Shown here piece by piece: positions 26,097 to 35,395 of a stretch of 64,000 nucleotides of DNA (position 1 is the first letter of the stretch; each line of letters begins with the position of its first letter). The position numbers were made by a program, and so were the translations under genes. Location of the stretch: the NCBI RefSeq assembly GCF_000931935.2, contig NZ_AZAC01000045.1, positions 48,165-112,164 on the forward strand. The letters are read 5' to 3'. Source of the stretch: Dethiosulfatarculus sandiegensis (lineage in GTDB: Bacteria; Desulfobacterota; Desulfarculia; Desulfarculales; Desulfarculaceae). The notes under the pieces were generated by a model. It saw only the letters and a program-made list of their open reading frames with translations. It ran no database searches and was not told the origin of the DNA.

Positions 26097-26212
26097 AGCC
26101 ACTTAATCAGAAATGGGCACAGGGCTTAAGTCGGCAGGTGAATTTAAAGAAAAAGTAAAAAGGTTTTACTTGGCTCCAAATTAGCTGTCCGGCTAAAAGG
26201 GCGTCAGCACTG

Positions 26213-26845
26213 TCAATCCTTTTTCCCTCCAATGGCCCTTATGCCAGCCAGGGAGAATTCTATAATATGGTCAATCATCTGCTGGATCATGTCATCGTCA
26301 AAAGGGCGTTTTAAAAAGCGTTCCAGGTCGGTCTCCTGGACGGTTGACAAGACCCGGCACTGGTTGATGATGCTCAACTCGCAGAGCACCAGCTTTATTT
26401 CGTCAACTTCAGTGTCCATCAGCCCGCGGACAATGCCGTGCAGTTTTTCTCTGCTCGGATCGACGATTTCATCCCAGATGTCATCGATCAAGCCTGTGGG
26501 GTTTAAAAGTTCCATCAAATACAGACGGCTGAACTTTTTAACATCATCCCTGGCGGTATAGTTTTCAATCAAGAACCGTATGTAGCGTCTGAGTTTTTCC
26601 TCGGCCGTGCCACTTTCCAGAACACTGAGAACCGATTCTTTGAAGTCGTAGTAAATATGTCTCCAGGTTTCTACATAAAGGCTGGCCTTGTCGCCGAAGT
26701 AATAGTTCACCGATGCCATGTTGGCCCCGGCCTGTTTGCAAATATCAGCCACCGTTGCATCCCGGAATCCCTTTTGGGAGAATTCATCACAAGCCGCGTT
26801 AAGCACCCTCAGCTTGGTTTCTTTGCCGTCTTGACGTTTCGCCAC
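26213..26845 (-). CDS. TetR/AcrR family regulator, divergent from the RND pump
   Basis: A 210-residue repressor. The N-terminal helix-turn-helix is standard: LRVLNAACDEFSQKGFRDATVADICKQAGANMASVNYYFGDKASLY (about residues 11-56 from the chosen start). The C-terminal ligand domain resembles the CerR/DUF1956 type. I chose GTG 26845 because GGAG lies six bases upstream; a TTG at 26866 is the farther alternative. It is divergent from the RND efflux operon with an inverted repeat between them, the usual layout for a local repressor of the pump. Confidence 0.9.
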   Translation of the reverse strand: MAKRQDGKETKLRVLNAACDEFSQKGFRDATVADICKQAGANMASVNYYFGDKASLYVETWRHIYYDFKESVLSVLESGTAEEKLRRYIRFLIENYTARDDVKKFSRLYLMELLNPTGLIDDIWDEIVDPSREKLHGIVRGLMDTEVDEIKLVLCELSIINQCRVLSTVQETDLERFLKRPFDDDMIQQMIDHIIEFSLAGIRAIGGKKD

Positions 26846-26880
26846 TAAAAACTCCAATGATTTCAAACTAAAACAATAGT

Positions 26881-26935
26881 ATGAAACAAATAATTTAAAT
26901 AAATGTTTGACATAGTTTCATGGGGGTCGTAAATT
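26881..26935 (+). promoter_or_regulatory. Operator and sigma-70-type promoter of the RND operon
   Basis: TTGACA (26907-26912) and TAAATT (26930-26935) are 17 bases apart, a near-consensus sigma-70 promoter pointing to the pump genes. The inverted repeat ATGAAAC (26881-26887) with GTTTCAT (26915-26921) and an inner pair AAACA/TGTTT (26884-26888 with 26904-26908) overlap the -35 element and spacer. Binding of the divergent TetR protein here would block the promoter; that is inference from position. Confidence 0.65.
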
Positions 26936-26995
26936 CCATTTATCTTAAATGGAGTTTTAAAATAATCGTTTGATCTTGTCAACCGGAGATCACCC

Positions 26996-28327
26996 ATGCA
27001 AGTCCTAAGACAATTTTTCCCCAGACGCCTGCCGTCCACAATAATGCTTTGCGTTTTTCTGTTACTTGCCGGTAGTTTAATTACCGGCTGCGACAAAAAC
27101 TCACAAGCAACAGCTACTCGCAGGCTGCCGCAGGTATCCTATGTGACGGTAAGTCCCAGCAAAGTTGCACTTACCACCAATTTGCCGGGCAGGACCGAGT
27201 CCCACCGAATTGCCGAGATCAGGCCCCAGGTAAGCGGCTTGATTAAAAAGCGGCTTTTCACCGAAGGCTCTGAAGTTAAAGCCGGCCAGGTGCTTTATCA
27301 GATAGATTCAGCGCCGTTTCAGGCTGCCTTGGATAATGCCAAAGCCAATCACGTGGCGGCGCTTAAAGGCACTGACGGGGCTAAATCCGCCCTTAAGGCC
27401 TGCCTGGCCGACGTGGCCCGGCTCAAGGTGAACCTGGAGCTGGCCCAGAAAAGCCGGAAGCGCTACGAAGATTCTTACAAAGACCGTATTGTCTCTGCCA
27501 TACAGCTTGACGAGGCGGTGACCAAAGCCAAGGCGGCAGAGGCCTCCCTGCGCGCGGCTGAGGCACGGGTGCAGAACGGCAAGGACGCCGTTGCCGCGGC
27601 CGAAGCCGCTATTGGCCAGGCTGAGGCGGCCCTTGAGACCGCACGGATCAATTTGGGTTACTGCAAGGTGACCGCGCCGATTTCCGGTCGCATCGGCAGG
27701 TCAAAAGTGACCGAGGGCGCTGTGGTAACGGCCTATCAGGCCCTGCCCCTGGCCACCATTCAGCAGATTGATCCCATATATGTGGATGTCCCCCAGTCTA
27801 CCACCGAACTGTTGCGTCTTAAGAGGTGCGGACTCAACCAAAGTGGCGTCAACCAGAGAAAGGTGAGCCTCACCCTTGAGGACGGCACCCCCTATCCGCA
27901 GACCGGAACTCTGCAATTCAGCGACATAACGGTTGATCCCAGCACTGGCTCGGTGTTGTTGCGTATTGTTTTTCCCAATCCCAAGGGCCTTCTTTTGCCC
28001 GGGATGTTTGTCACCGCAACCGTCATGGAAGGCATTGATGAACATGCCTTTTTGGTTCCCCAACAAGGGGTTATGCGGGGCCAGCGGGGAGAACCCTATG
28101 CTCTTACGGTTGACGAAAAGGGCAAGGTCAAGATGTCCATGCTCAAGCTGAACCGGGCCATTAAAAATAAATGGCTGGTGGATTCAGGCCTGAAAACCGG
28201 AGACCGTTTAATCGTAGAGGGGCTTAAGATGCTTCGCCCCGGCGCTATGGTAAAGGCGACTCCTTGGAAAAAGGCAGACGACAAAAAGACCGACCCAGCC
28301 AAACCCGCTGCGGGCCACGCCGGATAA
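26996..28327 (+). CDS. RND efflux pump periplasmic adaptor (AcrA/MexA family)
   Basis: A 443-residue membrane-fusion protein that links the inner-membrane pump to the outer-membrane channel. The signal peptide ends in a lipobox, LITGC, with Cys32 as lipidation site; Asp33 follows, the signal for retention in the inner membrane. Domains in order: lipoyl half-motifs (GRTESHRIAEIRPQVSG and VTAPISGRIGRSKVTEGAVV), the alpha-helical hairpin between them (about residues 115-210), the beta-barrel and the membrane-proximal domain. First gene of a three-gene operon; 12 bases separate it from the pump gene. Confidence 0.96.
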   Translation: MQVLRQFFPRRLPSTIMLCVFLLLAGSLITGCDKNSQATATRRLPQVSYVTVSPSKVALTTNLPGRTESHRIAEIRPQVSGLIKKRLFTEGSEVKAGQVLYQIDSAPFQAALDNAKANHVAALKGTDGAKSALKACLADVARLKVNLELAQKSRKRYEDSYKDRIVSAIQLDEAVTKAKAAEASLRAAEARVQNGKDAVAAAEAAIGQAEAALETARINLGYCKVTAPISGRIGRSKVTEGAVVTAYQALPLATIQQIDPIYVDVPQSTTELLRLKRCGLNQSGVNQRKVSLTLEDGTPYPQTGTLQFSDITVDPSTGSVLLRIVFPNPKGLLLPGMFVTATVMEGIDEHAFLVPQQGVMRGQRGEPYALTVDEKGKVKMSMLKLNRAIKNKWLVDSGLKTGDRLIVEGLKMLRPGAMVKATPWKKADDKKTDPAKPAAGHAG

Positions 28328-28339
28328 GGGAGGCCCATA

Positions 28340-31300
28340 ATGCTGTCCAAGTTTTTTCTGAAGCGACCTGTGTTTGCCTGGGTGATCGCCATTGTTTTAA
28401 TGGCGGCGGGCGGCCTGGAGATTTATAACCTGCCCATCTCCCAGTATCCGGCTATCGCACCGCCGTCGATTGCCATTGAGTCGTTTTATCCCGGGGCATC
28501 GGCAGAGACCGTGGAAAACACGGTGACCCAGATCATTGAGCAGAAAATGACCGGCCTGGCGGAGATGCTTTATCTTTCGGGAAGCAGTTCTTCTTCCGGC
28601 GCATCCAGGATTGAACTGACCTTTGCACCGGGGACCGACCCGGATATGGCCTGGTCCAAGGTGCAGAATAAATTGCAACTGGCCATGGCCAGCCTGCCCG
28701 ACGTGGTTCAACGCCAGGGCGTCAAGGTCAGTAAATCCACCAAAAACTATCTTCTCATTGTGGGTTTGATCTCTGAAGACGGCAGGCTCGGAGGCGATGA
28801 CCTGCGCGACTATGCCGCATCCAGGCTGGAGAAGATTCTTTCCAGGGTTCCCGGAGTTGGTGAGGTCGAGTGCTTTGGCTCCCAGTACGCCATGCGGGTC
28901 TGGGTTAACCCGGACAAATTAACCAAATACCAGCTCACCATGGAAGACGTCATCGGGGCGCTCAGGGCCTATAACGTGGAGATTTCGGCCGGTCAGTTCG
29001 GCGGGGCGCCCGCGGTAAAGGGCCAGCGTTTAAACGCTTCCATCGTTGTGCAGCACCTTTTGCAGACACCCGAGGAATTCGCCGATATCCCCATCCGCAC
29101 TAATCAGGACGGCTCGGTGGTTCGCGTCAAGGATGTCGGCAGAACCGAACTGGGCACCGAGCGTTATGACGTTGAAGGCACCTATAACGGCCTGCCTTCC
29201 GCAGCCCTGGCCATCCGTCAGGCCGCAGGGGCCAACGCCCTGGATACGGCCAATGCTGTTAAACAGAAGATGGAGGAGATGAGCCACTTCTTCCCGGCAG
29301 GCGTGAAGGTTATTTATCCCTATGACACCACGCCCTTTACTAAGGTGGCTATAGACGAGGTGGTCAAGACCCTGTTCGAAGCGGTCCTTTTGGTCTTTAT
29401 CATCATGTACCTGTTCATGGGCAGCTTCCGGGCCACCCTGATTCCCACCATTGCCGTGCCGGTGGTGCTTTTGGGCACCTTCGCCATTCTGGGGCTTTTT
29501 GGTTTTTCCATCAACATGCTCACCATGTTCGCCATGGTGTTGGCTATCGGGCTTCTGGTGGATGACGCCATTGTTGTGGTCGAGAACGTGGAAAGGATCA
29601 TGGCCGAAGAGGGGCTTTCCCCCATGAAGGCCACGGCCAAATCCATGGACCAGATCACCAGCGCGTTGATCGGCATCGGCCTGGTGCTGGCGGCCGTGTT
29701 TACACCCATGGCCTTTTTCCCCGGTTCAACCGGAGTTATATACCGCCAGTTTTCACTCACCATTGCGGCTTCCATGCTTCTTTCAGTCCTAGTGGCCCTG
29801 GTGCTTACGCCTGTGCTTTGCGCCTCGCTCTTAAAACAGGTTGAAGCGGGACATGAACCGGCTGACAACGCCATACCCTTTTTGAGGCCGTTTTTCAGGT
29901 GGTTTGATCATTCCTTCACCAAAATGAGGGATATATACGTCCGCCTGGTCGGCAGGGTCCTGGCCAGAAAAATACGCTATGTGTTTATTTTCGGCCTGAT
30001 TGTGGCTCTCATGGGGGTTTTGTTCTACAGAATGCCCACCGCCTATCTCCCCAACGAGGACCAGGGAGTCATGATGGTCCAAATCATGCTGCCTGCCAAC
30101 TCCTCCCTGGAACAGACCAAAGAGGTGATGGCAAAGATTCGCCATTATTGGCTGAACCAGGAAAAGGAAGCAGTTGAATCCTTTATGACCGTCTGCGGCA
30201 CCAGCTTTGGCGGCCAGGGCCAGAATATGGGGTTGGGCTTTGTAAAACTACGGGATTGGAAATTGCGCCAGCGGCCGGACCTGAAGGTCTGGGCCGTGGC
30301 CCAGCGGGCCTCGATAGCTTTTTCCCAGATCAAGGAAGCCATGGTCTATGCCTTCCCTCCGCCCGCGGTGGTGGAGTTGGGTAACGCCTCGGGCTTTGAC
30401 TTCCAATTGCAGGACAGAGGTGGAGTGGGACATGCCAAGCTGATGCAGGCCAGAAATATGGTTCTCGGCATGGCGGCCCAGGATCCCAGGCTCACCAAGG
30501 TCCGGCCCAACGGCATGGAAGATGTGTCGGAATTTATAGTTGACGTAGACTGGAACCGGGCGGGAGCCCTAGGGGTTCCCATAACCTCTATCCACAGCAC
30601 CATTGCCTCGGCCTTTGGCTCCTCCTATGTCAACGATTTTATTCAAGGCGGCCGAGTGAAAAGAGTCTATGCTCAGCTTGACGCGCCCTATCGCATGTTG
30701 CCCAAGGATTTGAAAAAACTGTATGTGCGCAATACTCAGGGTAATATGGTTCCTTTCTCTTCCTTTGCCTCGGGAAGCTGGACCTCCGCTTCGCCCAAGC
30801 TTGAGCGTTATAACGCATTCCCCTCTGTAAATATATTGGGTGAGCCTGCTCCTGGAAGAAGCTCTGGTGATGCCATGCGGGCCATGGAAGAGATCGCCGC
30901 CAAGCTGCCCAAGGGCCTTGGTTTTGACTGGTCCGGGCTCTCTTATCAGGAGCGTATGGCCGGGTCCCAGGCGCCTCTGCTTTACGCATTTTCTTTGTTC
31001 GTAATTTTTCTTTGCCTGGCAGCGCTTTATGAGAGCTGGCCCATCCCGATTTCGATCTTGCTTACCCTGCCTCTGGGCGTAATCGGCGGCGTTATCGCCT
31101 CCTCATTGCGGGGCCTGCCCAATGATATTTATTTCCAGATCGCCCTGCTTACTACAGTGGGACTGACCACTAAAAACGCCATTCTGATTGTCCAGTTTGC
31201 CAAGGACAAGGTGGATGCGGGGCATGGATTGATCGAATCCACCCTGGAGGCGGCAAAACTGCGCCTAAGGCCTATTGTGATGACTTCATTAGCCTTTGGT

Positions 31301-31522
31301 TTTGGTGTGCTTCCCTTGGCCATGGCCAGCGGCGCAGGCGCGGGTGCGCAAAAAGCCATTGGTACAGGCGTGCTCGGCGGCATGATCACCTCCACCGTGC
31401 TGGTGACAATCTTTGCACCGCTTTTCTATGTAGTTATCTATAAGCTGTTGGGAACCCACAGGAAAAGGGTGACGGCCAAAGCCGTGAACAGTGATGCCCC
31501 AGGAGAGCAGTCACATGCCTAA
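28340..31522 (+). CDS. RND efflux transporter, HAE1 family (AcrB/MexB-like)
   Basis: A 1060-residue proton-driven multidrug exporter of the inner membrane. Twelve membrane helices and two large periplasmic loops are evident. It opens with the family N-terminus (FFLKRPVFAWVIAIVLM) and shows PGASAETVENTVTQIIEQ and GLLVDDAIVVVENVER, in which Asp408 and Asp409 correspond to the proton-relay aspartates of AcrB. The late helix GLTTKNAILIVQFAKD holds the expected lysine. Length and motifs indicate an intact pump. Its end overlaps the outer-membrane gene by eight bases. Confidence 0.97.
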   Translation: MLSKFFLKRPVFAWVIAIVLMAAGGLEIYNLPISQYPAIAPPSIAIESFYPGASAETVENTVTQIIEQKMTGLAEMLYLSGSSSSSGASRIELTFAPGTDPDMAWSKVQNKLQLAMASLPDVVQRQGVKVSKSTKNYLLIVGLISEDGRLGGDDLRDYAASRLEKILSRVPGVGEVECFGSQYAMRVWVNPDKLTKYQLTMEDVIGALRAYNVEISAGQFGGAPAVKGQRLNASIVVQHLLQTPEEFADIPIRTNQDGSVVRVKDVGRTELGTERYDVEGTYNGLPSAALAIRQAAGANALDTANAVKQKMEEMSHFFPAGVKVIYPYDTTPFTKVAIDEVVKTLFEAVLLVFIIMYLFMGSFRATLIPTIAVPVVLLGTFAILGLFGFSINMLTMFAMVLAIGLLVDDAIVVVENVERIMAEEGLSPMKATAKSMDQITSALIGIGLVLAAVFTPMAFFPGSTGVIYRQFSLTIAASMLLSVLVALVLTPVLCASLLKQVEAGHEPADNAIPFLRPFFRWFDHSFTKMRDIYVRLVGRVLARKIRYVFIFGLIVALMGVLFYRMPTAYLPNEDQGVMMVQIMLPANSSLEQTKEVMAKIRHYWLNQEKEAVESFMTVCGTSFGGQGQNMGLGFVKLRDWKLRQRPDLKVWAVAQRASIAFSQIKEAMVYAFPPPAVVELGNASGFDFQLQDRGGVGHAKLMQARNMVLGMAAQDPRLTKVRPNGMEDVSEFIVDVDWNRAGALGVPITSIHSTIASAFGSSYVNDFIQGGRVKRVYAQLDAPYRMLPKDLKKLYVRNTQGNMVPFSSFASGSWTSASPKLERYNAFPSVNILGEPAPGRSSGDAMRAMEEIAAKLPKGLGFDWSGLSYQERMAGSQAPLLYAFSLFVIFLCLAALYESWPIPISILLTLPLGVIGGVIASSLRGLPNDIYFQIALLTTVGLTTKNAILIVQFAKDKVDAGHGLIESTLEAAKLRLRPIVMTSLAFGFGVLPLAMASGAGAGAQKAIGTGVLGGMITSTVLVTIFAPLFYVVIYKLLGTHRKRVTAKAVNSDAPGEQSHA

Positions 31523-32924
31523 AAAAGTTATAATTTTATTATTGGGGGTTTTCGTGTTTGCAAGCGGCTGCTCCCTGGCCCCGGAATACACCAGGCCTGA
31601 TTCACCGGTGCCCGGGCAGTGGCCCAAGGGAGAGGCTTATAAAAGCGAAAAAGCCAACGCAGCCATTCCCGCGGCCCATGCCCTGAAGTGGCAGGATTTT
31701 ATCACCGATCAAAAGATGCATAAGGTCATTGAAATGGCCTTGGCAAACAACCGTGACTTAAGGCTGGCCGCTCTTAATGTGGAGAAGGCCCGGGCCATGT
31801 ACGGCATTCAGCAGACCGAGCGGTTGCCGAGCTTGAGTGTGACCGGTTCAGGTGCAGAGCAGCGCAAGGCCTTTGATCTGACGGAGCCGGGCAAGCCCCG
31901 CAATGTGAAGAAGTACAGCGTTGATTTTGGCGTTATGGCCTGGGAGATAGACTTTTTCGGCCGGTTGACCAGCCTAGCGGATCAAGCCCTGGAAGAATAT
32001 TTGGCCACGGAAGAAGCCAGGCGCAGCGCCCACGCGCTTTTGATTGCGGGGATTTCCAAAGCCTATTTTTCCCTGGCTGCGGACCGGGACAATTTGAAGC
32101 TGGCCCAGTCAACCCTCAGGGCCCAGCAGGCCTCATATGATCTGATCAAAAAGAGCCATAAAAACGGTTTTGCCACCAAGATAGATCTCAGCCGGGCCAA
32201 GACCCAGGTTGAATCAGCCAGAAGGGATGTCCCCCGCTACACCCAGCTTGTGGCCCAGGACTTAAATGCGCTTAATCTGTTGGCCGGAACCACTGTGCCG
32301 GAAGACCTTTTGCCCAGCGGCCTGGACAGTATCAGCACGCCCAAGGCGCTGTCGCCCCGGCTTCCATCGGAGGTATTGCTGAACCGCCCCGACATTATCG
32401 CGGCGGAACACCACCTGAAAGGGGCCAATGCCTACATAGGCGCTGCCAGGGCTGCCTTTTTCCCTCGCATCTCCCTGACTTCAACCGTGGGTACGGCAAG
32501 CGGAGAACTGTCGGACCTGTTTGCCTCGCGCAACGGAAACTGGAGTTTTGTTCCTACAATCTCCATGCCGATCTTTGATGCCCGAACCTGGGCGGCGCTG
32601 CGAGTCAGTAAGGCTCAGCAGAAAATCGTCCTGACCCAGTATGAAAAGGCGATTCAGACCGCATTTAAGGAGGTGGCAGACGCCTTGGCTGTCAGAGGCA
32701 CCATAAATCAGCAGGTTTCGGCCCAACAGTCTTTGGTGGCGGCGGCCAGTGAGACTTATCGGCTATCAAACAAACGCTACACCATTGGTATTGATAATTA
32801 CCTTAGTGTACTGGATGCGCACAGAGCCCTTTACCAACAACAGCAAATATTGATAACCCTTAAGCTGAGCGAACTCGGCAACAGGATTAATCTGTACGCT
32901 GCGTTGGGGGGAGGGGCTGTTTAA
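31515..32924 (+). CDS. Outer-membrane efflux lipoprotein (OprM/NodT family)
   Basis: A 469-residue outer-membrane channel of the efflux system. The signal peptide ends in FASGC, with Cys19 as the lipidation site and Ser20 at +2, consistent with transport to the outer membrane. Two OEP repeats cover the rest, with LEEYLATEEARRSAHALLIAGISKAYFSL-like helices in the first and PDIIAAEHHLKGANAYIGAARAAFFPR in the second. I chose ATG 31515, which follows an AGGAG site, over an upstream ATG at 31491. With the two preceding genes it forms a complete tripartite pump. Confidence 0.95.
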   Translation: MPKKVIILLLGVFVFASGCSLAPEYTRPDSPVPGQWPKGEAYKSEKANAAIPAAHALKWQDFITDQKMHKVIEMALANNRDLRLAALNVEKARAMYGIQQTERLPSLSVTGSGAEQRKAFDLTEPGKPRNVKKYSVDFGVMAWEIDFFGRLTSLADQALEEYLATEEARRSAHALLIAGISKAYFSLAADRDNLKLAQSTLRAQQASYDLIKKSHKNGFATKIDLSRAKTQVESARRDVPRYTQLVAQDLNALNLLAGTTVPEDLLPSGLDSISTPKALSPRLPSEVLLNRPDIIAAEHHLKGANAYIGAARAAFFPRISLTSTVGTASGELSDLFASRNGNWSFVPTISMPIFDARTWAALRVSKAQQKIVLTQYEKAIQTAFKEVADALAVRGTINQQVSAQQSLVAAASETYRLSNKRYTIGIDNYLSVLDAHRALYQQQQILITLKLSELGNRINLYAALGGGAV

Positions 32925-32937
32925 TAAGCTTAGCCAA

Positions 32938-32976
32938 GCTGCCCGCAAATGGCCGTCATCGCCTTTTGCGGGCAGC
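32938..32976 (+). repeat. Strong hairpin between the RND operon and the second TetR gene
   Basis: A perfect 12-bp stem (32938-32949 with 32965-32976) begins 13 bases after the stop codon. It is followed by CGGTCAG and not by a T-run, so it may stabilise the pump mRNA or partly terminate before the regulator gene. Confidence 0.6.
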
Positions 32977-33011
32977 CGGTCAGACTTGGATAAATGCCAA
33001 AGGGGAGAAAC

Positions 33012-33701
33012 ATGGCAGTTATGCAAGAACAAGCCAGGGACAACACCAAAACCCGCATAATGAATACTGCGGAAGAACTTTTTGCGGTGCATGGCTTTCA
33101 GCGCACCACCATAAAGCATCTGGCTGATGAGGCGAACGTCAACCTGGCGGCGGTGAACTACCATTTTGGCTCAAAGATGGGTTTGATAAAGGCACTTCTC
33201 GAAAGCCGATTGGGGCCGACAATTGCCCGGCAGGTTCAACAGCTTAGTGAAGTACAAAAACAGGCTCAAAGTGAAGGCCGCCCGCCCGAAATCAGGGAAG
33301 CTGTCGAAGCTTTTATAGAACCTGTTTTCGAGAAAAGCAGGTCCCTGCCGGATAGAAACCGTTTTATGGCCCTGGAAGGACGGGCCATGTGGGAAGCAAA
33401 CGCCAAAATCAGAAATATTTTTACCGGCCTGTTCGTTCAATCCTTTACTATATTTTACAATACAATGAGTCTTGCCCTGCCGGAGATGCCCAAAGAGGAT
33501 CTTTTGTGGAGGCTTCATTATGGAGTGGGGGCCTTGTCTCATTGCATGCGAATGTGCAGTATAAGGCTTTCAGCCCAGGGAAGCCCTACATACAAGGCGG
33601 AGATCACTCAAGTTGTAGATTCGCTGGTGGACTTTATAGCCACCGGTGTAGCCGGTGACAACCTGCGTAAAAAGGATCTGGAAAAAACTATGACAAGTTG
33701 A
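33012..33701 (+). CDS. TetR/AcrR family regulator (CerR-like C-terminal domain)
   Basis: A 229-residue regulator. The helix-turn-helix reads TRIMNTAEELFAVHGFQRTTIKHLADEANVNLAAVNYHFGSKMGLI, and the remainder matches the DUF1956-type ligand domain of CerR-like proteins. ATG 33012 is preceded by AGGGGAGA and preferred over ATG 32994. It lies downstream of the RND operon on the same strand, 87 bases after it, so the pump is flanked by two TetR proteins. The crotonase gene follows 67 bases later, and either locus may be its target. Confidence 0.92.
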   Translation: MAVMQEQARDNTKTRIMNTAEELFAVHGFQRTTIKHLADEANVNLAAVNYHFGSKMGLIKALLESRLGPTIARQVQQLSEVQKQAQSEGRPPEIREAVEAFIEPVFEKSRSLPDRNRFMALEGRAMWEANAKIRNIFTGLFVQSFTIFYNTMSLALPEMPKEDLLWRLHYGVGALSHCMRMCSIRLSAQGSPTYKAEITQVVDSLVDFIATGVAGDNLRKKDLEKTMTS

Positions 33702-33768
33702 GCCTGAGGATTTAACAAGGCTCTTGCCTGTTGAATAATTCGCAAGGCCTTAAAAGGAGAGAGAACAA

Positions 33769-34545
33769 ATGGGCATTACATCTTTAGATGTAAAGAAGTC
33801 TCTTTTTTGGGGGGAGAAAAAGGATAATGTGCTGGTTCTTTCTTTTAAAGATAACCAGTTTTCCCATTTGATTGATTTGAGCTTCAAAAAAATCCTTATG
33901 GAATATTTGGATTTCATTTCTCGTAGTGATGAGATAAAGGTTATCCTTATCAAGGCTTCACCGGTTAAGATGGAGCGTAAGGAGTTTTTTGAATTTCATA
34001 AAAATCTGATGAGTTCCGCTTCAGGCAATATCAGCCTTGAAAGAATTTATAACGGAATCAATCAGATAATCCTTAAACTTATCAACCTTAATAAAATTAT
34101 AGTCTATGTTGACAGCGGAAAGATCAGTTTGCTGCGCATGAACATAGGCCTTGCCTGTGATTACCGTATCATCTCAGACGACACTATATATCAAAATTTC
34201 AATATTGATCTTGACCTGTTGCCCAAAGGCGGCGGGGCCTTTTTCCTTTCCAGAATGCTCGGCAGGCCTGCTGCCCGCAAAATTCTGCTCACCAGGGAAG
34301 ATATCTCGGCTGAAAACGCCCTTAAGCTCGGCATGGTGGACGAAGTGGTTCCCCTGGCCGAAATGGACCAGAGGGCCATGGCAGCCGCCGAACGCTTGGC
34401 CGGTTTTCCGGTCAATTATTTTCTGGGGGTGAAGAAGCTTTTGAACTACGATGCCAGGGACCTGGATAAGTACCTGGAATTTGAAAACGAACTGATTCGC
34501 CGCCAAATTGACTGTATAAACATGTCCTCTGCTGAGTGTACTTAG
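33769..34545 (+). CDS. Enoyl-CoA hydratase/isomerase family protein, degenerate
   Basis: A 258-residue crotonase-fold protein. The second half is typical: GLACDYRIISDD, then LPKGGGAFFLSRMLGRPAARKILLT and SAENALKLGMVDEVVP. Both oxyanion-hole regions differ from the catalytic consensus: the usual A-G-A-D-L region reads SPVKMERKEFF, and the Gly-rich helix start reads SGKISLLRMN. The catalytic glutamates are not evident. It may therefore act on an unusual substrate, serve as a structural subunit, or be inactive. An AGGAGAG site precedes the ATG. A decayed AraC-type regulator gene lies just downstream. Confidence 0.8.
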   Translation: MGITSLDVKKSLFWGEKKDNVLVLSFKDNQFSHLIDLSFKKILMEYLDFISRSDEIKVILIKASPVKMERKEFFEFHKNLMSSASGNISLERIYNGINQIILKLINLNKIIVYVDSGKISLLRMNIGLACDYRIISDDTIYQNFNIDLDLLPKGGGAFFLSRMLGRPAARKILLTREDISAENALKLGMVDEVVPLAEMDQRAMAAAERLAGFPVNYFLGVKKLLNYDARDLDKYLEFENELIRRQIDCINMSSAECT

Positions 34546-34555
34546 TCGACCGTCT

Positions 34556-34582
34556 GCCCGGCCAGGGGGGAGCCGGGCAACT
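34556..34582 (+). terminator. Possible terminator after the crotonase gene
   Basis: GCCCGGC (34556-34562) pairs with GCCGGGC (34572-34578), followed by AACTTTAAT. The T-run is poor. Confidence 0.45.
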
Positions 34583-34595
34583 TTAATTGAATAAT

Positions 34596-35395
34596 ATGAG
34601 CAGCATCGCAGTTGCCAAAATAATTCCGATATCCGTAGCCATTGAAAGACACGGCTTTAAATTCAGCCGTATCTTGAATGATATCGGTATGGCGCCCGAT
34701 ATCATGGATTCACCGGGCAACCAGATCAGCGATCTTCAATTGGCTGATATCATAGGCAATGCGGTTTTTTTTAACCAAAGACCAATTCTTTGGATTGCAT
34801 GCAGGCGAGGTATTCATCGGCCTGTCCAACATATTGGGTCATCTTTTGCTGAACCGTGAGGCTTTGGGAGAAGCCGTTCAAAAGTATTGTGAATACCAAA
34901 AGGTCTATGCTCAAAGTTAGCAGATTACGTTAAATATTGAGGAAGGTTTTTTTAAGCTTCAGATTGAAATGACCAACCCGCAATATGACCTGAACCGTTA
35001 TTTGCTAGATCTGAGAATGGCCGGAATTTTAAAGTATTGTAAAGTGCTCACCGGGCAGCCCGTATTTCTGAAAGAAGCCTGCTTTAAATATTATAAACCT
35101 CATGACATCTCTGAATATGAACGAGTCTTTAATTACCCCTTAAGGTTTAACCATCTCCGTAATCAGTTGGTCTTTAACCAAAAGGAAACGGGCACCCCTG
35201 TTTTGTAGTCAAATAAGAATTTGAAGACTGTTTTTGAAGAATACACCAGGAATTTAATCAAACAAAACGGAACTCCCGTATCAACCAGTCAAGAGGTAAA
35301 AAATCTGCTCGCCCAAAAAATTAAAGGCAATCTTTTTGATATAGCCTCTATATCTGATTGCCTGGGCAAGGTGGGCCTCTCTCGGCATTTGTCTG
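34596..35395 (+). pseudogene. Remnant of an AraC-family regulator (arabinose_bd-type N-terminus)
   Basis: Pieces of one AraC-family regulator are spread over several frames. The first frame (34596 to about 34775) reads SVAKIIPISVAIERHGFKFSRIL. After a frameshift near 34778 another frame reads GLHAGEVFIGLSNILGHLLLNREALGEAVQKY and stops at 34918. The next frame (from about 34969) carries the middle domain with QYDLNRYLLDL, and the last (35221 onward) carries the first helix-turn-helix with FDIASISDCLGKVGLSRHL, then degenerates. At least two frame breaks and a lost C-terminus make it non-functional. It follows the crotonase gene and may once have regulated it. Confidence 0.75.
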
